Positions 1 through 7,104 of a stretch of DNA of 16,249 nt are shown here, in pieces; the stretch's first letter is position 1, and each line of letters opens with the position of its first letter. A program made the translations under genes and the position numbers. Source of the stretch: Bacteroidota bacterium (GTDB lineage: Bacteria > Bacteroidota > Bacteroidia > Bacteroidales > UBA12481); assembly GCA_030592205.1 (NCBI GenBank), contig JAUVKA010000024.1:1-16249 (forward strand). The letters are read 5' to 3'. Below the pieces are notes generated by a model. That model did no database searches. It was not told the origin of the DNA and was given only the letters and a program-made list of their open reading frames with translations.

Positions 1-401
1 CAGAAGAAAAAGCAGTTGAAGCGTACCGGGGTTCATATAAAAGATGAGGAGAAAATCCTTGCCCATTTAAGAAAGCTCCTCGATGAGGAAAAGATCTACA
101 AAATGGTGGACCTGAGTCTTAATTTCTTGCTGAAGAATTAGGAACCAATACCAGCTATCTCTCAACTATTATAAATACACATTTTCATATTAATCTTAAA
201 TCTCTGGTAAATAAATACCGGATCGATGAGGCCAGAAAACTACTTGTTAGTGAAAAAGGTGCCGGATATAGTATTGAAGGTATCGCTCAGGAAGTTGGTT
301 TTCAATCCAGGTCAGTCTTCTACCAAACTTTTAAGCAAATTACCGGACTGACTCCAACAGCCTATGTAAAAACCTATAAATCAATCTGTCCTGATTCTTA
401 A
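1..401 (+). pseudogene. AraC-family transcriptional regulator, 3' end, frameshifted
   Basis: This is the C-terminal part of an AraC/XylS-type DNA-binding regulator whose start lies outside the window. Frame 1 reads from base 1 to a TAG at 139-141. Its last part (DEEKILAHLRKLLDEEKIY...DLSLNFL) is the linker and first helices that precede the DNA-binding domain in Bacteroidota regulators. The family pattern continues in frame 3 from about 129 (AEELGTNTSYLSTIIN) through the second helix-turn-helix (IEGIAQEVGFQSRSVFYQTF) to the TAA at 399-401. One missing base near 127-131 (TTGCTGAA where TTGGCTGAA would keep frame) explains the break. The two halves together have both helix-turn-helix motifs, so the loss is recent or a sequencing or assembly error. 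The sensor part is not visible, so its ligand cannot be guessed. Confidence 0.8.
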
Positions 402-420
402 AATCAGACAACTACTTTTT
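391..420 (+). terminator. Weak hairpin after the AraC-type gene
   Basis: CTGATT (391-396) pairs with AATCAG (402-407) around a five-base loop that contains the stop codon of the regulator. A run of five T follows only at 416-420, nine bases after the stem. The short stem and distant T run make it a weak terminator at best. Confidence 0.3.
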
Positions 421-449
421 GCAAGCCTTATTATTACCCCCTAGTTTCG
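418..449 (+). promoter_or_regulatory. Candidate Bacteroidota promoter for the lipoprotein gene
   Basis: TTTG at 418-421 is followed after 20 bp by TAGTTTCG at 442-449, one mismatch from the Bacteroidota -7 box TAnnTTTG. Spacing and position upstream of the gene at 498 fit, and no other candidate is present in the gap. Transcription would begin at about 455. Confidence 0.35.
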
Positions 450-455
450 TGGTGC

Positions 456-469
456 ACGGACCAGTCCGT
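456..469. promoter_or_regulatory. Inverted repeat, candidate operator
   Basis: ACGGAC-CA-GTCCGT is a perfect 6+6 inverted repeat with a two-base centre. It lies at the predicted transcription start of the lipoprotein gene, 28 bases before its ATG. As DNA it could be the binding site of a dimeric repressor. As RNA it could form a five-pair stem with a CCAG tetraloop at the very 5' end. Which protein would bind is unknown. Confidence 0.35.
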
Positions 470-497
470 CAACATTTAAAACTTAAATCTAAGCATC

Positions 498-1124
498 ATG
501 AAAAAATTTAAAACATTCAACATTTGGTTAATCTGCCTTCTTATTCCATTTTTTATTCTTTCCTGTGGAGGTGGAAATGATGAAGCAAAACCAGCCAAAA
601 CCAAAACATCAGGATCTGCTCTTGATAAAATGACTTCTATGGCAGCTTCTTCCACCAAAGAGCTTAAGGGGATTGAAGACAAAGCAAAGTCTGAAATGGA
701 TCTTAATAAGCTAACCAAGATTGCCGAAGATATGGCGAAAAAGGAAAAAGAGCTGAACTCTGAATTTGTAGAATTTGTAGCAAAAAATGCCGCTAACCTG
801 ACGATTCCAGTTGAGCAAAACCTACATCAGGAATATTATGAATTGAAACCAATCCGGATTGAATATGCGGAAAGTATTGAAAAGATAAAAGTTGCTGTGG
901 AAATAAATCCCTTGAAAACCCCCTACCCAAACAAAGAAAATTGGGTCTATCTGAAATTAGTTGATAAGGATGGCAATGTGGTGAAGAAATTACCTGCACC
1001 CAAGAAATATACTAAAGAGCTGACCAACGGCGGGTACATCTGGAATCCGTTTCTCAGTCCAGCAATGTTTGATGGAGTAGTAAAAGCTGTTGTGATCACC
1101 AATGAGGAATTCAAATCAAAATAA
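498..1124 (+). CDS. Putative lipoprotein of unknown function
   Basis: I do not recognise this 208-residue protein. It starts with a clear lipoprotein signal: a lysine-rich N-terminus, a hydrophobic stretch at residues 9-21, and a lipobox ILSC with the acylated Cys at 23, followed by GGGN. A glycine-rich tail after the Cys is common for Bacteroidota lipoproteins sent to the outer membrane surface. Residues 37-95 are Lys/Glu/Ala-rich and likely helical (coiled-coil-like). Residues from about 115 to the end read as alternating beta strands, possibly a small sandwich domain. The ATG at 498 is fixed by the signal peptide. The next gene follows after 69 bases on the same strand with no visible promoter, so the two are probably co-transcribed. 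Confidence 0.85.
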   Translation: MKKFKTFNIWLICLLIPFFILSCGGGNDEAKPAKTKTSGSALDKMTSMAASSTKELKGIEDKAKSEMDLNKLTKIAEDMAKKEKELNSEFVEFVAKNAANLTIPVEQNLHQEYYELKPIRIEYAESIEKIKVAVEINPLKTPYPNKENWVYLKLVDKDGNVVKKLPAPKKYTKELTNGGYIWNPFLSPAMFDGVVKAVVITNEEFKSK

Positions 1125-1193
1125 ACATAGAGGAGCCAAATCTATATATACCAATACCAAATACTAATCCAGAAAGATTAAAAGATAAATAAT

Positions 1194-1943
1194 ATGGGAA
1201 AACTTAGCGTTAATAATCTGATTCTACCTGCTTTCAGTAAAATATCGAAAACCTTTAATCTTGAGGCATATCTTGACACCCGGAAGGGCAGCCAAATGAT
1301 TGCAACAATTAATCGTCGTCAAAAAATTGCTAAAATCATTAATTATGCAACAATTACCCTGGCAGTATTCTTTGGGATAGTTAACTACTTCGGTGTAAAT
1401 AATGGAAAAATTTTTCAGGCACTTGTATCCGGAGGACTACTCTATGGGGTAGGAATATTGATAAAATATTTATACACCAACTTCATGATCAGTCCGGTGA
1501 AGACAAATTATGTGAACAATCGAAGTAAATATGCTTTTGAAATGGCACAGACCATGGTAGAGCATTTTGGAGGATATTTTTACACATTTGGCGATGGCTA
1601 TTTTTTCGTTTATAACCCGGAATTGTGCATTTATGTGAATGCTGAAAATGGCGAATGGATTGGATATGACTCGGCTAGTATCAAAAGTGTTGAACTAAGC
1701 CATGTCCATATTGGCTCATCTACAGTTTCACAAACCAGTACTTCAGGCGTTGGAATCGCCTGGTCAAGTAATATTGGAACATACCATGGTTCTTCCACCA
1801 CCCATTCCGAAACTACTTCTCATTACGAATGGAGATTTGATATTTTCTCTGGATTTTTAGACTATCCTAATGTGACAATGGTATTTCCCGATAATGCAGA
1901 AGGAGAAGATTTTGCAAAAAAGGCCAAGGCCCTTCTATCCTAA
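1194..1943 (+). CDS. Two-helix membrane protein of unknown function
   Basis: This 249-residue protein is not one I recognise. Residues 1-45 are a basic cytoplasmic-looking N-terminus. Two hydrophobic segments follow at about 47-67 and 74-95. Residues 105-249 are a soluble domain with repeated short beta-like segments (YFYTFGDGYFFVY, YDSASIKSVELS). It includes a striking Ser/Thr/His-rich stretch at 174-210 and ends in a conserved-looking block, WRFDIFSGFLDYPNVTMVFP. The overall plan, two helices followed by a beta-rich domain that ends in a short helix, recalls small bacterial PH-like membrane proteins, but that is only a resemblance. It is probably in one transcript with the upstream lipoprotein, so the pair may work together at the envelope. 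A hairpin terminator follows it. Confidence 0.8.
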   Translation: MGKLSVNNLILPAFSKISKTFNLEAYLDTRKGSQMIATINRRQKIAKIINYATITLAVFFGIVNYFGVNNGKIFQALVSGGLLYGVGILIKYLYTNFMISPVKTNYVNNRSKYAFEMAQTMVEHFGGYFYTFGDGYFFVYNPELCIYVNAENGEWIGYDSASIKSVELSHVHIGSSTVSQTSTSGVGIAWSSNIGTYHGSSTTHSETTSHYEWRFDIFSGFLDYPNVTMVFPDNAEGEDFAKKAKALLS

Positions 1944-1974
1944 ATATGGATTGATATAAAAATCATTGATAATC

Positions 1975-1996
1975 GTACGGACGCCCCTTGTGGGCG
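1975..1996. repeat. Palindromic intergenic repeat, copy 1
   Basis: This 22-base element (GTACGGACGCCCC then TTGTGGGCG) is identical to the one at 2026-2047. Its core CGCCC/GGGCG can fold into a small hairpin. After base 1996 this copy continues GCACC, so the outer stem bases no longer pair, in contrast to copy 2. It lies between convergent genes and looks like a dispersed palindromic repeat. Confidence 0.7.
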
Positions 1997-2025
1997 CACC
2001 CTATCCGCAATCCTAATATCCTTCG

Positions 2026-2047
2026 GTACGGACGCCCCTTGTGGGCG
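2026..2047. repeat. Palindromic intergenic repeat, copy 2
   Basis: This is the second exact copy of the 22-base element, 51 bp after the first in the same orientation. It is the right copy that completes a perfect stem and serves as the core of the terminator described at 2030-2058. Confidence 0.7.
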
Positions 2048-2058
2048 TCCTTTTGTTT
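2030..2058 (+). terminator. Rho-independent terminator for the 498-1943 gene pair
   Basis: GGACGCCC and GGGCGTCC form a perfect 8-bp GC-rich stem around the loop CTTGT (2030-2050), followed by TTTTGTTT. It lies between the stop at 1943 and the convergent gene ending at 2063. On the minus strand no T run follows the stem, so it should stop mainly plus-strand transcription. Confidence 0.65.
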
Positions 2059-2062
2059 CATC

Positions 2063-5000
2063 CTATAATTCCTTAATCCTGATATTCCTGAAGCTCACTA
2101 CCGATCCATGTCCAAGGAAGCCAATATGACCCTTATCGCGCTTCAAACCGGGATGATTCTTATGATCCATAGTGCCATTATCCCTCGGACCGGCAATATC
2201 ACCATCAACAATCACTTCACCGTTAAGAATTACCTTAACCCTGGTGCCCTGAACAATAACCTCTTCCTCATTCCATTCGCCCACAGGCTTTAAGAATCCT
2301 CGCTTTGCCGGGATAACCCCGTAAACAGAACCATGATACTGGTAAGGCTGCAGCTTGGCATAAATAGGACTGGTGTTATCAAGAATTTGTAATTCCATTC
2401 CCGCATAAGCAGCATCTCCCTGAGGAGGTGTGCGTATGCCCAAACCATTGTTAGCGCCGGGAGTTAATTGGAATTCAAATCGATAATTAAAATCGGCATA
2501 TTCCTTTTCTGTGAAAAGATTTCCGCTTCCACCTCCCTTGGGATCAATCACAATGTTGCCCTCCACTACTGAATAGTCAACTTTATTTCCTATCCATCCC
2601 TCGAGATTCTTGCCGTTAAAAAGGGCTTTAAATCCATCTGCCTTCTCAGTAACCGAAAGATTGTAATCTTCACTTGAAATTTCTCTAACATAAATATCCC
2701 TGAAACCTAAATCTGTCCCATGAGCCTGAAGTTCGATTGCTTCAGATGGGAAAATTGGTATCGATCTATCCCAGTAATTCTCTAATACAACATTGTCAAC
2801 TACAAGCATTCCATTCAAATAGACAGTCACACGCTCACCAATCATCTTGATATAGAAAGTACTCCAGTCCGGGATTGGATTATCAGCAACCATAAGAGGT
2901 ATTCTCTCGTTCTTCTGGTTGTTGTATAGTCCTCCAGAACCTACCTGGGCCCCGGATTCAACACGGGAAGTATCCCATATCTGTACCTGCGGCGTCCCTC
3001 TCAAATAAATTCCACTATCACCCTTTTTATTGATCCGCCAGTCGACAAGCATTTCGAAATCAGCATAATCTTTTATTGAACATAAGTTCTGATAACCGGT
3101 ACCAATAAAACGAATCTCACCATTTTCCACTACCCAGTTCTCAGATAGCAAGGCATCAGCAGCAGCCTGCTTCTTGGCCAATTCAGCCGGTTTCATGGCA
3201 GCACGCTTGATAGGGTTCTCAACCAAAGCTTCCCATCCACTCAGATCTTTACCATTAAACATCGATACATAACCTTCCCCATTAGGCATGTTTTCCAGCC
3301 AGGTTCTAATGTTTGCTTTGATGTAATCCGACTCTTCACCGGAAATAGCTCCTATGGATTTATTAAGTATGTCTTTTACGATCGTTCCATACATTCCTTC
3401 CTGACTTCCGGAAGGAGGCATAGCAATGGTTGCACAAGCTCGACCGGCAGCATTTTTCAAGTCGCTGTCATTCAGGTATTTGCCGACAAAAATAAGTGTC
3501 AGGAAAGTTTTGTTCTTAGAAAGTGAATTGATCACCATCTCTCTTTGAGCTGTATTCTTTGCCTGACCCATAATCTTTCTCATAAGCAAGAGCTTCTGGT
3601 CGGCAGGAATACTGGCCTTCTTCACCTGATTCACATAACCGGTGAAGGCTTTATCCTGATAAGCTCTATTTCCCGATTCACAAACATCATAGAGAGCTGC
3701 AGCAGCAGAATGGTCTTTCCAGCTCACTAGAGCTTCAAAAGCCGCTTCTTTCATCTGGCTGTCACCTTCCCTGAATGCATCAGCTACAATATCCAGCGAT
3801 TTTGACCCGCCGAGCTGAGCCAGGATAGCATAGAAACGATCCTGATTTTTTGTAGCACTAGAGTAGGCATCTAGTATTGGCTTGGCCTGCTTTTCTTCAC
3901 CATCAATAGTCTTGGCAGCAGCAACCAATGCCGACTGTACCGCCGGGATGTACTGTTCTTCTTCAGAATTATATAAAGCACGGAGTAAAGGCTTAATTCT
4001 TGACTCATCAGCCATTGATTTTAGTCCGGCAAATGCTGTAGCTTTTACATCAGCATTCTCACTTTCAGTAAGCTTATAAACATCCATGAAATAATCACTC
4101 GCTGCCCGCTCAGAAAGAACTTCAACAAGAGTTTTTTGTCCGATTGGAGTCATGTCAGGTAAGGCCCCGGCAATAACTTTAACCTGGTTTGGGCCGACAA
4201 GCCTGCGAACAATATTTTGTATCTCCTTTGCTTCATCACTGTTAGCCTCTTTCAGCATATTTATGGCTGAAGGGAGTACATCCGGTCCAACAAGATATCC
4301 AAGTGCATCCAAGGCTGCCAGCTTAACTCCACTGTCAATACTTTTCAACTCTCCCTTCAACAATGGAACAACCGTGAGGTCATCTCTCTGGCGGAAGAAA
4401 CTGATTAACTCCTGCTTTTGAGCTGAATTCACTTCCTCATACTTCTCCATCCATTCTCTGGTGGCAGCAATATCGGTAATTTGTGAAGCATATCTTAACA
4501 TTGCTCCACGATATTTCTTGTCAGAATTATCAAAGCCCTTAAGTAGATCAGGAAGAACCTCATAGCCCATATTGTCTACCATGATACTTAAGGCAGTATT
4601 GGCATAAGTAATCTGACCGGGGCCGATTGCTTTCTTCATAATCGATCGGCAGATCTTTTCCGACAGTTCTAATTCACCCTTTTCCGCCAGTCTTTCGGCA
4701 TAACGAACATAAGAAGCAGCCGCCCGCGTGTTCTCTTGCTTGTACCCGGCATTCTTGGCTGCGTCACCAAGCAGTTTTGCTGAAGAAGGATCAGCAATCT
4801 CAGCCAGGGTAAAAAGAACTGCCTGCTGCATATCTTCATCGCCGCTTCCTGCCAGAGCTGTAACATCACTCACTGCACAAGGAGCTTGAAATTCGCCCAT
4901 TGCAATAACTGCCCGCATCTGATTTTTCCCACTCAATTTAGGAAAAGCCATTTTAACAGCCTTAAGGCCGGAATGATCTTTCATACTAACTAAAACATTG

Positions 5001-5461
5001 ATAGCAGCTTCATTCAATCGATCTACACCGAGTAAAGGAGCAACAGCTTCAGCACAATCTGCACCACCGAAAAACGAAAGGTGATAGAGAAAAAATGCCT
5101 TAACCTCATTATCTGCATTACTGCTCAGTACATCATTGAATAATCCTGTCAGAAGCTTATGACCGTCATCCTGACCGGGCTGACCAACATATAATGCCAG
5201 GCTTCCCAATGCAAAACGTGCCCGTGTATCATCGCCGGTACCAGGAGGGACTATCATGTTTGCAAACTGAGATAAACCCTCCTCGCCCAGACTGATCATT
5301 TGCTCCATCACACGATCGCGATGATCCAGATCATATGTCGGTACCTGCGTTAATACATCCGCAACCTTCGTCTCCAGAGTACGCTGATCCTGACTGTATG
5401 CACCCGTAAACAGGAACAATCCCAACAGGAGTAATATTATTGTTTGATTAAACTTTTTCAT
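2063..5461 (-). CDS. Secreted HEAT-repeat protein with two 3-keto-disaccharide hydrolase (DUF1080) domains
   Basis: This is a 1132-residue exported protein. A signal peptide (hydrophobic 8-19, likely cut after AYS at 23) is followed by about 650 residues of helical HEAT/armadillo-type repeats (for example around 150-230, 370-520 and 555-600), which usually act as protein-binding scaffolds. Two domains of the 3-keto-disaccharide hydrolase family (PF06439) follow. The first is at about 730-929, beginning VSMFNGKDLSGWE, and the second at about 941-1132, beginning KALFNGKNLEGW. The second is more typical in length; the first has an Ala/Lys-rich insertion at about 751-772. Family members hydrolyse 3-keto-glycosides. 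The Tat-exported oxidoreductase directly upstream could supply the 3-keto group, so I infer an extracytoplasmic two-step glycoside cleavage. Whether both domains are catalytic cannot be told. No SusC/SusD transporter is nearby. Confidence 0.85.
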   Translation of the reverse strand: MKKFNQTIILLLLGLFLFTGAYSQDQRTLETKVADVLTQVPTYDLDHRDRVMEQMISLGEEGLSQFANMIVPPGTGDDTRARFALGSLALYVGQPGQDDGHKLLTGLFNDVLSSNADNEVKAFFLYHLSFFGGADCAEAVAPLLGVDRLNEAAINVLVSMKDHSGLKAVKMAFPKLSGKNQMRAVIAMGEFQAPCAVSDVTALAGSGDEDMQQAVLFTLAEIADPSSAKLLGDAAKNAGYKQENTRAAASYVRYAERLAEKGELELSEKICRSIMKKAIGPGQITYANTALSIMVDNMGYEVLPDLLKGFDNSDKKYRGAMLRYASQITDIAATREWMEKYEEVNSAQKQELISFFRQRDDLTVVPLLKGELKSIDSGVKLAALDALGYLVGPDVLPSAINMLKEANSDEAKEIQNIVRRLVGPNQVKVIAGALPDMTPIGQKTLVEVLSERAASDYFMDVYKLTESENADVKATAFAGLKSMADESRIKPLLRALYNSEEEQYIPAVQSALVAAAKTIDGEEKQAKPILDAYSSATKNQDRFYAILAQLGGSKSLDIVADAFREGDSQMKEAAFEALVSWKDHSAAAALYDVCESGNRAYQDKAFTGYVNQVKKASIPADQKLLLMRKIMGQAKNTAQREMVINSLSKNKTFLTLIFVGKYLNDSDLKNAAGRACATIAMPPSGSQEGMYGTIVKDILNKSIGAISGEESDYIKANIRTWLENMPNGEGYVSMFNGKDLSGWEALVENPIKRAAMKPAELAKKQAAADALLSENWVVENGEIRFIGTGYQNLCSIKDYADFEMLVDWRINKKGDSGIYLRGTPQVQIWDTSRVESGAQVGSGGLYNNQKNERIPLMVADNPIPDWSTFYIKMIGERVTVYLNGMLVVDNVVLENYWDRSIPIFPSEAIELQAHGTDLGFRDIYVREISSEDYNLSVTEKADGFKALFNGKNLEGWIGNKVDYSVVEGNIVIDPKGGGSGNLFTEKEYADFNYRFEFQLTPGANNGLGIRTPPQGDAAYAGMELQILDNTSPIYAKLQPYQYHGSVYGVIPAKRGFLKPVGEWNEEEVIVQGTRVKVILNGEVIVDGDIAGPRDNGTMDHKNHPGLKRDKGHIGFLGHGSVVSFRNIRIKEL

Positions 5462-5501
5462 CGATCTATTTTTATAATTCCTTATTTCCTTATTACTTAT
5501 C

Positions 5502-5572
5502 CCTCATACTTATCCTCAAGCCCTAAGCCTTAAGCCTCAAGCCTTCTATATTCTCAAGCCTTAAGCCTTCTA
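5502..5572. repeat. Degenerate 7-bp tandem repeat tract
   Basis: The gap between the oxidoreductase and the hydrolase gene is largely copies of a heptamer. In order: CCTCAAG (5514), CCCTAAG (5521), CCTTAAG (5528), CCTCAAG (5535), CCTTCTA (5542), then after a ten-base interruption CCTTAAG (5559) and CCTTCTA (5566). More diverged CTTAT/CCTCATA units extend leftward. The last unit contains the stop codon of the oxidoreductase gene (5570-5572). The tract would lie in the intercistronic mRNA as repeated AAGGCTT. Confidence 0.75.
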
Positions 5573-6841
5573 CAGCCTCCACGGCCCGCGCATCGGCTGA
5601 AAAATCATCCTATTAGCCTCATCATCATCCACAAAGCGCTGTTTAACAGGATCATAATTCAAGGAACGTCCAAGTCGAACAGCAATAATACCCATGTTAA
5701 CCACAGTTGCTGAGCGATGGCCATTCTCCTCATTCAGTGCAAATTTCTGACGAGTACGAACAGATTCGGAAAAGATTCCGATCTGTGGTTCAGGATCAGG
5801 CATGGCATCAATCTTCTTGCGAAGATTAGGAATATCAGAGCGGAAGCCACGGTAAACCTTACCCTTCGGACCTTCGATATATGCTGCATCCTTATCCTTG
5901 TTTTCCCCATCCAGGATGATCTTGCATCCATCAGCATAGGTATATTCAATTCTTCTCCATGATCCAACAGCATCAGGATGCTGCTGTGGTGCATCCACCT
6001 CCACGGAGATTGGTGAGGTCTTATCTTTTCCAAGCATATATTGAACAGGATCAAGATAATGCTGACCCATATCACCTAATCCACCTCCATCATAATCCCA
6101 ATACCCACGGAAAACTGAGTGTACTCTTTCCGGGTTGTAAGGCTTATAGGGTGCTGGTCCTAACCACATGTCGTAATCAAGTTCCTCAGGAACTGGCATA
6201 GGTTTTAGGTTATGTTTTCCACTCCAGTAGAACTTCCAGTTGTATCCCGTTATACCGCTTACGGTAACTTTCAATGGCCAGCTTAGCAATCCGCTGTCGA
6301 TAAGCTTCTTTAATGGCTTAACATCTGTACCAAGACCATAGAAATTATCCTTGAACCGGAACCAGGTATTAAGACGGAACATCCTTCCATGCTTTTTCAC
6401 AGCATCAACTACCTTGATCCCTTCCCCGATAGTCCGGGTCATGGGCTTCTCGCACCAAATATCCTTTCCAGCCTCAGCAGCTGCTATTGACATTAATCCA
6501 TGCCAGTGAGGAGGAGTAGCAATATGAACAATATCGATATCCGGACGAGCAAGTAATTCGCGAAAATCCGAATATCCATCCACACCATTTCCAACCTGCT
6601 CCATAGCTTGCTTTAGATGGAGCTTATCAACATCACAAACTGCCAATACTTTAGTTCCTTCATATCCAATATGGCCACGACCCATACCACCAACTCCAAT
6701 GATTCCCTTTGTAAGCTGATCACTTGGAGCCGTATATCCGGTGCCGCCGAGTACATGACGGGGCACAATAGTAAATGCTGCCACCGCCGCCGCTGAATTC
6801 CTCAGGAAATCCCGGCGTTTGAAAGTTTGCTTTTTTTCCAT
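5570..6841 (-). CDS. Tat-exported Gfo/Idh/MocA family NAD(P)-dependent oxidoreductase
   Basis: This 423-residue oxidoreductase of the Gfo/Idh/MocA family presumably oxidises or reduces a sugar or glycoside hydroxyl using a tightly held nicotinamide cofactor. The twin-arginine signal KRRDFLRN at residues 8-15 and an Ala-rich segment at 17-22 point to export of the folded enzyme. The Rossmann motif GVGGMG is at 49-54, the family EKP motif at 131-133 with the conserved Lys at 132, and GGGLGDMGQHYLD in the C-terminal beta domain at 252-264. Length is normal for exported members. It is followed after 108 bases of repeat-rich DNA by the 3-keto-disaccharide hydrolase gene, a common pairing that suggests it generates or uses 3-keto sugars. 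The exact substrate cannot be read from the sequence. Confidence 0.9.
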   Translation of the reverse strand: MEKKQTFKRRDFLRNSAAAVAAFTIVPRHVLGGTGYTAPSDQLTKGIIGVGGMGRGHIGYEGTKVLAVCDVDKLHLKQAMEQVGNGVDGYSDFRELLARPDIDIVHIATPPHWHGLMSIAAAEAGKDIWCEKPMTRTIGEGIKVVDAVKKHGRMFRLNTWFRFKDNFYGLGTDVKPLKKLIDSGLLSWPLKVTVSGITGYNWKFYWSGKHNLKPMPVPEELDYDMWLGPAPYKPYNPERVHSVFRGYWDYDGGGLGDMGQHYLDPVQYMLGKDKTSPISVEVDAPQQHPDAVGSWRRIEYTYADGCKIILDGENKDKDAAYIEGPKGKVYRGFRSDIPNLRKKIDAMPDPEPQIGIFSESVRTRQKFALNEENGHRSATVVNMGIIAVRLGRSLNYDPVKQRFVDDDEANRMIFQPMRGPWRL

Positions 6842-6963
6842 AATGTTATCGTGTGAATTATTTTTTGATCCTTCGATTTAGGTAATCTTATGCAGGCACC
6901 GAAGTTATTAAATAATGATAGCTATTGCAAACTTTGGAAGTGTTACAAAGAGGAGAGATTACA

Positions 6964-6973
6964 CCAATATTGG
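6964..6973. promoter_or_regulatory. Small palindrome CCAATATTGG
   Basis: This perfect 10-bp palindrome lies 123 bp upstream of the oxidoreductase start, in the same gap as the paired palindromes at 6998 and 7031. It may be an operator half of a compound regulatory region, but a palindrome this short can arise by chance. Confidence 0.25.
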
Positions 6974-6997
6974 CAGGTCTATAATTGCCCCATTCCA

Positions 6998-7043
6998 TCA
7001 ATGCATTGACGATTTTTATTACTATTTCAATCAATGCACTGAC
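6998..7043. promoter_or_regulatory. Paired palindromic sites, candidate operators
   Basis: TCAATGCATTGA (6998-7009) is a perfect 12-bp palindrome. TCAATGCACTGA (7031-7042) is the same site with one change, and both are followed by C to give a 13-base direct repeat. They are 33 bp apart, about three helical turns, so a dimeric regulator could bind both on one face. They lie upstream of the oxidoreductase-hydrolase pair, which they would most likely control. I saw no good TAnnTTTG box on the minus strand in this 263-base gap. Confidence 0.4.
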
Positions 7044-7051
7044 AAGAATTT

Positions 7052-7103
7052 CCCTATTTCCCCAACTCCCCATCTCCCTATTTCCCCATTTCCCCATTTC
7101 CCC
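7052..7103. repeat. 8-bp tandem repeat, G-quadruplex-like on the minus strand
   Basis: Seven C runs start at 7052, 7060, 7068, 7076, 7084, 7092 and 7100, exactly every 8 bp; five are CCCC and two are CCC. The unit is CCCCATTT with small changes. On the minus strand this reads as repeated GGGGAAAT with four- or five-base loops, matching the pattern of a G-quadruplex. It begins one base after the stop codon of the AI-2E family gene, so it would be in the 3' end of that transcript and upstream of the oxidoreductase. Confidence 0.85.
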
Positions 7104-7104
7104 A

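Noticed and set aside
120..141. Programmed frameshift in the AraC-type gene
   Set aside because: There is no slippery heptamer or downstream structure at the break; a one-base deletion or sequencing error is simpler.
1975..2047. Insertion-sequence ends or a mini-transposon
   Set aside because: The two copies are in the same orientation, 51 bp apart, with no transposase gene or target duplication visible.
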